Part shown: piece after piece, positions 23,252-33,784 of the stretch | Position numbering within the stretch: the first letter of the stretch is position 1 | How the letters are laid out: every line of letters starts with the position of its first letter | Source: Marsupella aquatica | Taxonomy: Eukaryota; Marchantiophyta | Reading direction: 5' to 3' | DNA: 64,000 nt | NCBI GenBank assembly: GCA_973895155.1 | Contig: OZ316896.1 | Location: 9,362,001 to 9,426,000 of the forward strand | Position numbers and translations under genes: made by a program | The notes under the pieces: model-generated | What the model was told of the DNA's origin: nothing | What the model saw: only the letters and a program-made list of their open reading frames with translations | The model's database searches: none

Positions 23252-24955
23252 CGCATGGAAAAGCAAAAAAATCTAGGCATGGATCAATGTTAATTTCATC
23301 GTTGACATTATTATGTTGCCAGCAAGGCTGCGATACCAATGAACCAGCTGTTCTATAATTATATCATGGTTGGCGGTGGACCAAGAATAGATCTAAAAGA
23401 TTGACTCAGTTGGACGAAGCTGTCAGATTGAACTGGTATCAATGCTAATTTGACTACTTCGCTTTCTATAGCAATGAATTTACTTAAACCACACCTGCCC
23501 CTATAAAGGGCTACGGGTAACCCGTAGCTCTCATTCTAAGGAGTAGAAGTTCAGAAATGGGCTTTGAGCTCCACAAAAAGTGCTGACTGCAAAACCTTTT
23601 TTTGGCAAGTACTCCACAAAAAGTGTTAGTGTTCCACCTTTTATGGTGAGTAGTGAGACATGGAATGAGGCTTTTATAATGACAGGTGTGATTTAATCAT
23701 GGAGTGAAACGAGCCACTGACTCCAATTGAGAACTGCCTAACTCGATCAACGCACGTATACATCTAGCTAGAACTCGATCGCCCCCTCTGAATAACAAAC
23801 AATGTTCAATTACTGGTGACCGAAGTGATGGATACGTCTCTACCCAGTCTCCATATGCTTTTCTTTATTGAATTTGTGATTATCATTGCAGGTCGTGGTA
23901 AGTAGCTTGTTTCTGTTGGATCCTAAAAATCACTGAAGGTAAGTTGGACTAACTACGGTAGTTCTGCAAAAAAATTGCCTCCGGCAATATGGATCTCCTC
24001 ATCTTCGGAACGTACGTACAACTGACTGAGATTACTTTGTTCCTCTGCTGTGGGCCGAATCTAGAATCTAAGGCCACCCCTTAAATATCCAGAATTGACA
24101 TCCCAAGGCTTTAGAAATCAACAGACAAGTCGAGGTTCTTTTGGGCTTGACAAACTAATTATGTAGTTGACGATAATCAACCATGCCCCTTTCAACAGCA
24201 ATTAATGGAAGACAAAGTGTAGAGTCATCACTCCACAACTCCACAAGACTAGAGTGACTCTCATTACAAAGTAACTTAAGCCTCTAAAATTAGAAGACTC
24301 GCAGCTCGAGATGAGCCAATGCTCCAATTTCGGCCGAATCTGAAAATCTTCCCTTGATTGCTTGATCAACACCGAAGTCAAACGACTTCCACACACTGAG
24401 GGCTATCATTTGCTGGAACTTATGGGGGAACACACCCAGCCCAATCCGCAAGGAGTCGTTCGGAAATCTTCGCATCGGCTGAGAGTGTGTATACGGCGGG
24501 ACTGGGCCCGGCAGAAAGGCAAGATCCAGACCGGTCAGACTACAATCAGAGAAGCACATCATGAGATGTCCATGCACTATGGGACCTGGACTGGCCTCTG
24601 GATGATCCTTGCGCACTTGCTTGATTGCTCAAGTCAGTTCCTATGCTGGAATTACTCGTGACTGTCCGACACCTCGACTGCTGACAGCATCAGTGAAAGC
24701 TTTTTCACGAGAATGCCCTTCAAGTCCTGCCGGTCCCTCCACGTCCACCGTGACATCTCCTCCCCTATTCAGGTATTGAAGCTGCACTTCAGACTGACTG
24801 ATTAAGTCATCCCTCTCTCACCCACTCAAAAGAACCCCCCTCTCTCATGGGCGCACTCGAACGAACCCGGTCGAAACCTGATCACTGGCAGGTCTTTAGG
24901 AGTTTGAGTTTGCTGCTCGACTGTAGTTTCTAAATGTACTGTTTAGTTGCCTCCT
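23252..24955. other. Intergenic, nothing recognised
   Basis: No family-like ORF, RNA gene or bounded repeat was found. Overlapping ORFs on both strands near 24290-24660 have no recognisable motifs. Confidence 0.4.
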
Positions 24956-25095
24956 TCTGAGGCCCAGCTTCTTTCCTGGTGCCGGCCTTCCCGGTTGGTC
25001 CTTTGGGTTGGTGTCTCTCTTTTGGGCTCCCTGATCTACACGCTGGCTATGTGAATGGAATTCATTTGGTTTTTTCGAGGGAAAAACCAAAAAAA
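24956..25095 (+). repeat. Dispersed repeat, copy B (inverted relative to 21930-22090)
   Basis: Contains GGCCCAGCTTCTTTCCTGG, TTTGGGTTGGTGTCTC, GGCTATGTGAATGGAATTCA and an A-rich end (CCAAAAAAACAAAC). It matches copy A word for word in order, with roughly 75-80% similarity by eye. Confidence 0.6.
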
Positions 25096-26480
25096 CAAAC
25101 ACCGAAGTCAAACCTCTCTGTACAATGCTCGTGTTCAAGAAAAAAAACCCTTTCTGCAGGTGCAAGGAAGGTCAGTCTGGATTTGTACTTCAAATCTCTG
25201 CCGCATCGACGAATCATTTTTATCAAGAGCCCTTATGTATTCAGGATGACTCCGTGCACGAAGTATATTAACGCGTGATGGAGACTTTGTTGAGGCAATC
25301 TGCACAACTGAAGGACGTCCGTCCACATATGTGTCCCGGCACTCGGCAATGTTTGGTTCCTGAGAGTGGCATTGAGTACTGGAGCGGAAAGTGGAGTAGA
25401 GCAGGCGGCACGCTAGAGATGATTATCAATACAAATTTGATTCTGCGAGCATTTTAGCAAAGCTTTTCATGCTTCCCAACTCGAATCCAGAGGTGGCTGA
25501 TTTGTCGAGATCGAAAGGAAACTAATTTGTCATTCGGGAGAAACGTGCAAGGGTGACATTTAGTCATCAAAGAAACAAAGGCGAGCAGAACGGTATTCTC
25601 TGGCTTAATTCGAGCCAGAAGAGTCCATCTAACCTGAAATCGTGCTCGTACAGAGTTTGGAATCCGACTGGTAGGACGAACAAATTCAAATCCTGCCACT
25701 TTAGAGATGATGAATTTAGTGTGCATAGCAACACGGATTTCTGTGCAAGCTAAAAATAAATTTAACAGCAGTTTGAGGCTGGTGAACGATTGGAAGATAA
25801 TTGTAACTGTAGACATCACAAAAACAAGACCGTCTAAGTATATATATAGCTGTGCCAAAGAGCAGAAGACGTCATACTAGGGTGTCAAACTAGGGGAGGC
25901 AGGATCCCAAAGGCATACCCAAAATAGAGAGGGTAACAAAGGAACATAGCTTTGTGTGAAACTAATTTTAGTCTCACACACTCTATAACAAAGGAAGATT
26001 ATAACTACCATTACAATCTTTAGTCTCATACACTGTATTTACTTTGAGATGACTGTAAACATTGTTTCTTAACACAAAAATAACACAATAATTCTGTATT
26101 TTAATTTGAGTGTGTGTGACACTAATATGACACCAATTGTGTTCACAAGTCACATAGTGTCACACAAACTGTAAATTCAAAAACAGAATGGACAATTGTC
26201 ACAAATTTGCATTGTTATTACAAAATTAAAAATGTGCACAATATATGACTACTGTTTACAAACTTCGTGCATGTGTAGACACATTGAGCAAGCTTCAGAA
26301 ATTTATAACCTCATGAAAAACATTGTCACCTTTAATTATCATTTTTTTTCAATATACAAATTAATTGTTCTTATATTGAGGGTGACAGAAAGTAGTGTCA
26401 CCTGGCTGAAGACTCAAAGGCAACCCTTAATTATTTAATGTGTGTGACATAGAGATATGCTTGATAAATCCCCAAAATGA
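25096..26480. other. Intergenic, AT-rich
   Basis: Near 26105-26175 an inverted pair around GTGTGACACTAA and TAGTGTCACAC suggests a small hairpin element, but its borders are unclear. No gene is seen. Confidence 0.35.
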
Positions 26481-26487
26481 AAAAAAA

Positions 26488-26660
26488 AGTGTTAGATGAT
26501 GGACCCCATCAGTGATCCAGAGATATGCCAGATGGATCCCAAAATGAAAAAAGCTTTAGAGGATGGACCCCAATCATGAGTGATTGATCTAGACCATTGA
26601 TAGACCTTCAAACCAACATACTAAAATATTATGGGGTCTCATGGATCCACCAAGTAACAT
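26488..26660. mobile_element. MITE related to the 46750-46918 copy
   Basis: The left arm AGTGTTAGATGATGGACCCC at 26488 and the right region GGGGTCTCATGGATCC then AAGTAACATTT form a diverged inverted pair. The interior shares TGATCTAGACCA then TGATAGACCTTCAAACCAACA with the element at 46750-46918. No protein is encoded. Confidence 0.5.
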
Positions 26661-26771
26661 TTTTCAGTGATTCATCAAATCAACTTTTAACTACTTCGGC
26701 ACTAACATATTATGATTTACAATACTGCTACTATTTTGTTTATGGAGAACAAGGTCACCAAAGTAACGAGA

Positions 26772-26923
26772 GATTTGCTTGGTGGGACCCCAAATGGAAA
26801 TGTTTTATTTGATAGGACCCTTGAAAGTTTGGGTCCGTCTATTCAAGGTAAATCAACGGTGTGGATCACTCAGGGGTTCTATCAAGTAAAACATTTTCAT
26901 TTGGGGTCCCACCAAGCAAATCC
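26772..26923. mobile_element. MITE with about 44-bp terminal inverted repeats
   Basis: The arms are 26772-26815 and 26879-26923. Each reads GATTTGCTTGGTGGGACCCC followed by AAATG(A/G)AAATGTTTTA(C/T)TTGATAG, with only two or three mismatches between arms. The total length is about 150 bp with a non-coding centre. No convincing target duplication was seen. The GGACCCCAAATGAAAA phrase links it to the elements at 26488 and 46750. Confidence 0.8.
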
Positions 26924-26979
26924 CTCCCAAAGCAACCAAGATAATCATAATCATATACCAAAATCTTGTAAGTACAATA

Positions 26980-27135
26980 AAAAGGTGACAATATTATAAA
27001 ATAAAATATATATCTTTAATGACCAAATAATTAGAAGTTGTTCATGAAATATATTTCTAGTCCATCACACTAAATATTATAAACATAAACACCTTTTAAG
27101 TACTTTGCTACTAAAGATCTTCTAATCCTAAACTA
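26980..27135. mobile_element. Partial or rearranged fold-back MITE, copy 3
   Basis: ACCTTTTAAGTACTTTGCTACTAAAGATCTTCTAAT-type sequence near 27088 faces a related arm near 26984-27050 (GGTGACAATATT then ATCTTTAATGACC). This matches arms of the fold-back family at 7788 and 46256. Order and borders are unclear. Confidence 0.4.
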
Positions 27136-27299
27136 TAATACACAGTTGCGCCAAAAAATGGCGTGGTCGTCATTCAAATTTGGAGTGTCCTTTTGGGTTT
27201 AACAAAAACTTTGGGGTTATCAATGGGGCCTCAGGATGCAAGGGGTGGCAAAAAAGTGGCAACAACTTAACAACTTTTTTACTTAACTTAACATGGTTT

Positions 27300-28440
27300 A
27301 CTAGCAATATTTTCAATTGTACTTAAGAACATCTTTTACTTCACTGTAACTTACATCTTTGTCTAACTACATCCTTTACTTATCAACCATTTTGTACTTA
27401 ACAAAACATACTTAATAACATCTTTGGTGAAACATCATCTTTTACCTGACGACATCTTAGACATAAAGGCATCTTTGGCGCATCGACATCTTCTTACTTC
27501 ACAACATCTTTCACATATTAACGACATCTTTGGCAACATGACATCTTTTCTCTTAACGACGTCTTTGGCAACATGACATATTTTTTCTTAACAAAATCTT
27601 TGGCATCATGACATCTTTTTTCTTAACGAAATCTTTGGCAACACAACATATTTTTTCTTAACGAAATCTTTGGCAACATGACACTTTTTTTGTTGACAAC
27701 ATCTTTGGCGAAACGACATATTTTTTCTTAACAACATCTTTTGTGCAACGCACGGCTATTGAGCTATCTTTCACATATTAAGGACATATTGGGTGAAACA
27801 ACACCTTTTTACTTATAACATCATTTACTTCACAATAACTTAGTTTGGCAAAATGACAACTTTTTTTTAATGCCATCTTTCACATAATGACATCTTTTAC
27901 ATTTTGGGCGACACAAAATCTTTTGTGCAATGCACGGGTATTTTTCCTCAACGACGTCTTGGCCAACACGACATCTGTTTTATCAATGACGTCTTGGCCT
28001 ACACAACATCTTTTTTCTCAGTGATGTCTTGCCCGACACAACATCTTTTCTCTCAACAACGTCTTGGCCAACATGACATCTTTTTTCTCAACGACTTCTT
28101 TGCCAACACGACATCCTTTGTCTCAATGACTTCTTGGCCGATACGACGTCTTTTTTATCAATGAGATCTTGGCCAACACGACATCGTTTTTCTCAACAAC
28201 CTCTTGGCCAATACAACATTTTTTCTCAACAATCTCTTGGTCGACACGACATCTTTTTTCTCAACCAATTCATGGCCAACATGACATCTTGGTCGACACA
28301 ACATCTTTTGTTCTGAACGACCTCTTGGGAACACGACATCTTTCTTCTCAACAACCTCTTGGCCGACATGACCTCTTTTGTTCTCAATGACATCTTGGCT
28401 GTGACAACATCTTTTGTGCAACGCACGGGTATTGAGCTAG
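27300..28440 (+). mobile_element. Helitron-like 3' end with an extended CGACATCTTTT minisatellite
   Basis: About thirty degenerate copies of a 30-40 bp unit, typified by CTCAACGAC(G/A)TCTTGGCCAACACGACATCTTTT, fill this block. It ends with the hairpin GTGC-AAC-GCAC at 28416-28426, GGGTATTGAG, and CTAG at 28437-28440 followed by T. This is the Helitron 3' pattern of a hairpin about 10 nt before CTRR and a 3' T. An almost identical terminus lies inside the block at 27743-27766 (ending CTAT), and a third hairpin copy lies near 27925, so nested or duplicated ends are likely. ORFs over the block only translate the repeat. The 5' border was not found and no transposase is present. Confidence 0.6.
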
Positions 28441-28645
28441 TTGACAATATAGTCATGGTTTTGTATATGGAGAGAATGTTATATATGAAACGTGGGAGGA
28501 AGCTAGAATTGAGGTCTAAGCTTCTAGAGTGAACCTCTAAAAAAAGTGACTCTAGGGCATCACCATAATATGTGTGCATAGAAATGAGGATGATTCACCA
28601 TAATATATATGCATGGAAAGGAGTATGTTCTGATATGTAAGATTG

Positions 28646-28787
28646 TGTTGAGGAATGATGCGGGAAATGATAATGAGATTCCTCTCTATAGAATGAATGG
28701 GTGCATCTCTTTATATACTCTCCGTCCGAGTTATCCTATACGGTAACTATGGTTAAGGTAACCATGGAATCTAGTTAGGGTATAACA
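28646..28787 (-). repeat. 3' LTR of the 3.69-kb element
   Basis: 142 bp with TG...CA ends; differs from its partner by two substitutions. Confidence 0.9.
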
Positions 28788-30349
28788 CTCCCCCTTGGCT
28801 ATATAGTGATAACTATGTAGACAAAAAGTCTTCTAACTAGATTATCATGCTTATAAACATGGCATGATTTGAATACAAATGAGGAAGGTACTACCTCGTT
28901 AAAACCTTTAACAGCTCTAAAAAACTCTATCAGGGTAACAGAGAAAAAAAAAATCTCGGCTCTAAAGGAAAAAGAGTACAGCCCTATCGGTCCTCAAGTG
29001 AATCCGGTGGTATGTGGAGTTAACAGCAACAACTCCACTCCGTCAAAATGAACAAGTTGTCGTATGCTCAACGACTCAACAACAACGCGACATGTCTCCA
29101 AATCGCTCACCATTGCGCATACATCTGCACATACATCCTCGCATCGAATACAAATTAAAACATATATGAAAAAATGGTTAGTAATTAAGTTATTATCATA
29201 AAATCACTTGTCCGTGGCTCATCTGCGCAAAGTGTAATAATAAATAATGTCATCTCGTGCAACTGAGTGCGTAAAGTATGGGATGTAAAAAGTCCAAAAA
29301 ATATGATCTCCCCCTCAAAACAAGGTTTCGAGGAATATATTATTCTCGTAAAACTCAAATATCGAAACTCTCCCTTAGAGTTCAAGGACTCCTAATTAGA
29401 TTCTTAAATAGAGGGTTCTTGTGCAAAATGCAAAATTCGCAAGCGTGTGTAGTCGACACACAAAGAAATCTCTCAATCTTAGATTTCAAAAACATGTAGT
29501 ATCAAATATTTTTTATATGAAAAATAATCTGCAGCACCAAAGGGTGTGCATTCACAACACCAGCGAGTGTGTGTATAATATGGCACGTCTGCCCTGCACG
29601 TCTGCAGTTCTCATATTTTGACAAAAAGTGTCAAGTCAATATAACTTCACAAATAACCTTGTGGAATCCAAACATTCAGTCGAACGTCCATGTGTGTCAT
29701 AGCACAGAAAAATGCTAGCTCAAAATGATTCACTATCTTGCAGAGGTAAAGTGATATTCATAAACGTCAAACAACTCCGCATAAAAATAGTTTAGAGCTA
29801 GTGATAGTCAAAAGATTCCACTTTAAAATGACCAAGTACCAAAATGTACTCGTAGTGGGTAAATCAAGTGTGATTGGGGTTTGAGAAAATAAACTTTCTC
29901 CCCCTAAATATGCATTTTATGCATATATTATAGTTGAAAGCTAGAATTAAGTTGGACCGGATAAAGTTATGGGGTTTGCCCATATTAACCCCTCATTACT
30001 CATTCTGATTTGAGTTTACTTCGGGTTTCTAAATATTCGCAGTTAGACCCCTAAAGGGTTATTGATTATCCGCTTTTGGATATGGCCGGGAACTAAGGTC
30101 ATGGAACTAACCTGAAGTACTGTACCTTAGATTATTCTGGATCTTTCGTGAGAAACATATCTATCATCGATCACTGGATCTCAGAAAATCTATACCTTAC
30201 CAAAATACCTCAAACACTAGGTCATAGAGCATGGTTAAAGGTATTGTATTAGTTCCATACTTAAAAACTATCATCCCACCAAACAATGGCTATAAAAGTT
30301 CTCGTTTGAGTTGTTTATGGTGTAAAGACCATGAGGATAAGACCCTTAA

Positions 30350-30925
30350 GTAAGGTATTGCCCTAATGTAGGGTGTAAATGGGTGTAAACCCATGTCAAT
30401 TGGTGTAAAAGTTGTAAATGGTCAATTTACACACAAAAAGTGTATGGACCAAAGTTTACTCCCCTGATGGTGTAAATTGGTATAAACCAGTGTAAATGCT
30501 ATAAGCAAGTGTAATCTGGTGTAACCAGTGTAAACAAGTATAAACCCAATGTAAAGCATGGGATTATACAATGGTAAGACATACACCAGTGTAAACTGGT
30601 GTCATGAGGTATAATCTAGAATGGTATCATTAGGTGTAAACTAGGGGTGTAAAATGGTGTAAAAACCATTTTGTGATTGAAATGGGTGTAACAACCACTT
30701 TGTAAATGGAAAGTAGAGGTATTTGGTATAAAACCATTATTTCCAATGTGCAAAGTCAAGTAAGGGTGGTATGACATGTAAATATGTCAAATGCATGTAA
30801 AGCATGTGCTGCACATGTAAGGCATGTTAATGTATGCAAATTCAACAAGTGACATGTAATTTCCCTAAACCAGTTGATGTGTTTACATGTGTAAACTGTG
30901 TAAATTGTTGTGTAAATTTGCAATG
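30350..30925 (+). repeat. TGTAAA-rich degenerate minisatellite
   Basis: Words such as GGTGTAAA, AGTGTAAAC and GGTATAA recur every 10-25 bases inside the non-autonomous LTR element. No unit length is fixed. Confidence 0.7.
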
Positions 30926-32194
30926 TGCACTTATCATTTTCCATTTCATTTGTTTATCTATAAGTGCAAAACATCCGTTGTCAACAAGATTTTCTTTGTT
31001 AATATGTGCATATATGGATAGTTTTTCAAAAATGAAGATTTTGCACTGAGACACATGGGATTCTCTTGTCTTTGGATAAGTGCACCCAAACATTTGTATT
31101 TCAGAAACTCTTTACTATACTGTGCATTTAATGAGGGTTGCACTTATCTGGTGTTCGAGTTTTTCTCGAGGATTTTGAGATCGAATGTTACATGTTTAAG
31201 TCACTCATGTGTGTCTCTTGAAATCTCACTTGTCGCTTTGGCTCATTCTTTTGATTGCTATCATCTTCTCAGGCTCATTCTTGGACAAGCACAACATTCC
31301 ATATTTAGGATTCAGAAAATGCTATCAGATCTAGACCCCACAACGATGACTCGTTTCTTTTGCTGGATGCCATCTCCCGTACGTTCATAACCAAAGCCAT
31401 GATGTTCTTCCTCCATGACATTTGCTTCTATCTTCTCCAATTTGATACGACTGTATCAAATGGCTCTTATTGGAATCTTCATTGAATCAACAAACGACCA
31501 ATTCAACATCCATGTTTGGGCTCTTGTAATGCCTGTACTTCACTCGATCGTGTGTAATGGGCATTTCCTTTCATCCTTTATGGCTCGCAGATCGACCAAC
31601 AAGAAACTGTCAGCTCGGTTGAGAAACATTGTGAAATTCAGGGAAAGAGAAGGCGCCTGTGTTTGTCCCTTATGAGGTTAGGGTTTTGAAAATTGTTCTT
31701 ATGATCCGATTGGGTCCTGATTTGCTCTCGATCCACCCGGCTTCATTCAAGGCTGTCTTTATTTGGTTTCCGGTCTCTGCTCTTCTCTTTCTGCCTCTTG
31801 TTAAGGTTGTCAACTCATCGCCTCGAGTGATTTAGGTTGATCTGGCCTGGTTGGGTAGAAGGAAGCAGCGCAGCTGAACTTGACTCAAATCATTGCCTTG
31901 AATACTGCTTTCCCACACGATCTTCGGAATCACCCTTCAAAACAAAATTTCTTTTGATCATATCACAGCCTTCATAAGCTTGCTCTCGGCGCGACCACAA
32001 TGCTACATCCTGTCGTTGCTTCAACGTGACTCATGTTTTCTTGGTGGTTCAAACTACTAGCCTTCTCACTCCCAATTCAATAATTCTCCATAACTTGGAA
32101 ATCCTTAAGAGAACATTCATTCATCATAGCCATAGGGAAATTCCTAAAAAAATCCATGATCAAGCTCAGTTGGTCTAGAGTCGTGCTGATAACG

Positions 32195-32336
32195 TGTTGA
32201 GGAATGATGCGGGAAATGATAATGAGATTCCTCTCTATAGAATGAATGGGTGCATCTCTTTATATAGTCTCCGTCCGAGTTATCCTATACGGTAACTATG
32301 GTTAAGGTAACCATGGAGTCTAGTTAGGGTATAACA
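32195..32336 (-). repeat. 5' LTR of the 3.69-kb element
   Basis: 142 bp, TG...CA ends. The primer-binding-site-like sequence lies just inside, at about 32180-32194. Confidence 0.9.
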
Positions 32337-32341
32337 GATTG

Positions 32342-33092
32342 TTAAATAATGGGTCCAGGCATGATGGGTTTTTCATCATTTCATTAACCTTTAAAGAATG
32401 AAAATAGTAAATATATGTTGTTGACACTTTTATTGTTCTCCACTCTACTCACTTTTAAATAACCAAAAAAGCAGGCCTCCTCTATTCACTTTCCAAAGAA
32501 CAGGTACAGAGGTACTAGTAGGGGCTAGTTATATACTAAAATTATGACATTGATAAATACAATAAAAACAATATATCAGTATGTTAAAACTACAAAATAG
32601 CCAAACCTTGAGAGACTGTTCCATATAGTATAGCATGCTCATCCTGGAACATACTAGAGTTGTTGTCTTGTAGTGCACAGTGACCAATGAAAAGTACAAT
32701 CAAGGATGCTACGAATGTCTGCATTTAATTCAATGTCCTCATGAATGACACTCATTTCAATAAAAACCATAAATTTAGGAAAAAAAGACATAAGGAGAAC
32801 TTAAGACACAATCAGAACCATTTTTCTAACTCATGAGAATACTTTGTTCAAGTGGTGGAGCCTTTCGTTCATCTCTGATAAATCACAAAGATTAAAAATT
32901 TATAAAGGGGCTGCCAAAATAAGTTCAATCTACTTTAGAATCCTAAAATTAAAGGGGTCCATAAATTAAATAAAAATGTATATTATACACAGGCTGCCCC
33001 TTGTTAAGTCACATTGAAATAAAAATATATGACACCAAAACTTTTAATAAGACAAAATATGAAAGGTCGATTCAACCTTGAGAGACTGTTCC
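32342..33092. other. AT-rich intergenic DNA
   Basis: No gene, RNA or bounded repeat was recognised. The phrase CAACCTTGAGAGACTGTTCCA occurs near 32604 and again near 33073. Confidence 0.4.
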
Positions 33093-33186
33093 AAAAGCAA
33101 TTCAACCTAATAAAGACATGGAAGGGTACTAAATATCGGAAAAGCAATTCAACCTAATAAAGACATGGAAGGGTACTAAATATCGG
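33093..33186 (+). repeat. Perfect 47-bp tandem duplication
   Basis: Two head-to-tail copies start AAAAGCAATTCAACC at 33093 and 33140 and appear identical. They lie about 600 bp upstream of the LHT start codon. Confidence 0.92.
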
Positions 33187-33424
33187 AAAGATTGCAGCTG
33201 CAGGACAGCATGAGGAGGAAATTGTGTACAGCGCATCTTCTAGGAACTTACGCTTGAATGGAAGTTCGGTCAATAGGTTGGCAGGCCACGCGGAGGCGAT
33301 TAATTTTTGGGAACTGCTGTACAGCACTGGAGTTGCCTGAGGCACGCTTTCCAAATCTTGAGAACTTCACTACTTCAGATTCGCATTGTCGTGTGAATGT
33401 TGTATCTGTCTGCCCTCATGTGCC

Positions 33425-33784
33425 CATGTTCGCAGAAGCTGAGAGAATCGTAGTAGCATTGGAGACTACTTTCAGTGCCCATTCTCTAGTTTGCGAAATT
33501 GGTGCTGCTGTTCGTTTGATGTGCTTGGTTGAATATACATATATATATAGCGGAGGAGTGAAGAGTGATCTCCTGTGCGGTCCGCAGAAACATGTTCGCA
33601 GTAAGTGAAGAATTGTAGTGGATTACTCGCAATGCCTCTAGTTTGCAAAGCTGGTGCAGCTGTGCTGTTCGATTGATCGGTAGCTTGAATATATAGGGGG
33701 AGTAATGTTTGAGACTCTCCCCTGAGCTGCAGTCAGCAGAAACATTCCAACAGCTCAGTGAAGAAGCAGAACACTTGCGCCATC
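33425..33784 (+). promoter_or_regulatory. LHT promoter and 5' UTR with a tandem duplication, period about 154 bp
   Basis: TCTAGTTTGC then TTGAATATA occurs at 33485 and 33529, and again at 33637 and 33685. GCAGAAACAT words recur near 33585 and 33737. Each copy has a TATA-like element (ATACATATATATA near 33533 and AATATATA near 33688), so there may be two core promoters. The proximal TATA lies about 95 bp before the ATG. Confidence 0.6.

Larger units (their letters stand above)
28646..32336 (-). mobile_element. Non-autonomous LTR retrotransposon (LARD-type), 3.69 kb, GATTG target duplication
   Basis: Two 142-bp direct repeats (28646-28787 and 32195-32336) start TGTTGAGGAATG, end GGTATAACA, and differ at two positions. 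Both sides carry the 5-bp duplication GATTG (28641-28645 and 32337-32341). A purine tract (minus-strand AAGGGGGAG, 28788-28796) adjoins the left LTR. A primer-site-like sequence (minus-strand CGTTATCAGCACGA) adjoins the right one, so the element points leftwards. The 3.4-kb interior has no recognisable gag, protease, integrase or RT. It holds CTCCCCCT motifs and a TGTAAA-rich stretch. It would need proteins from another element to move. Confidence 0.9.

Noticed and set aside
27904-28579. Several overlapping ORFs on both strands with repeated QHDIF/TTSF-type peptides
   Set aside because: They translate the CGACATCTTTT minisatellite in different frames; no start context, no family.
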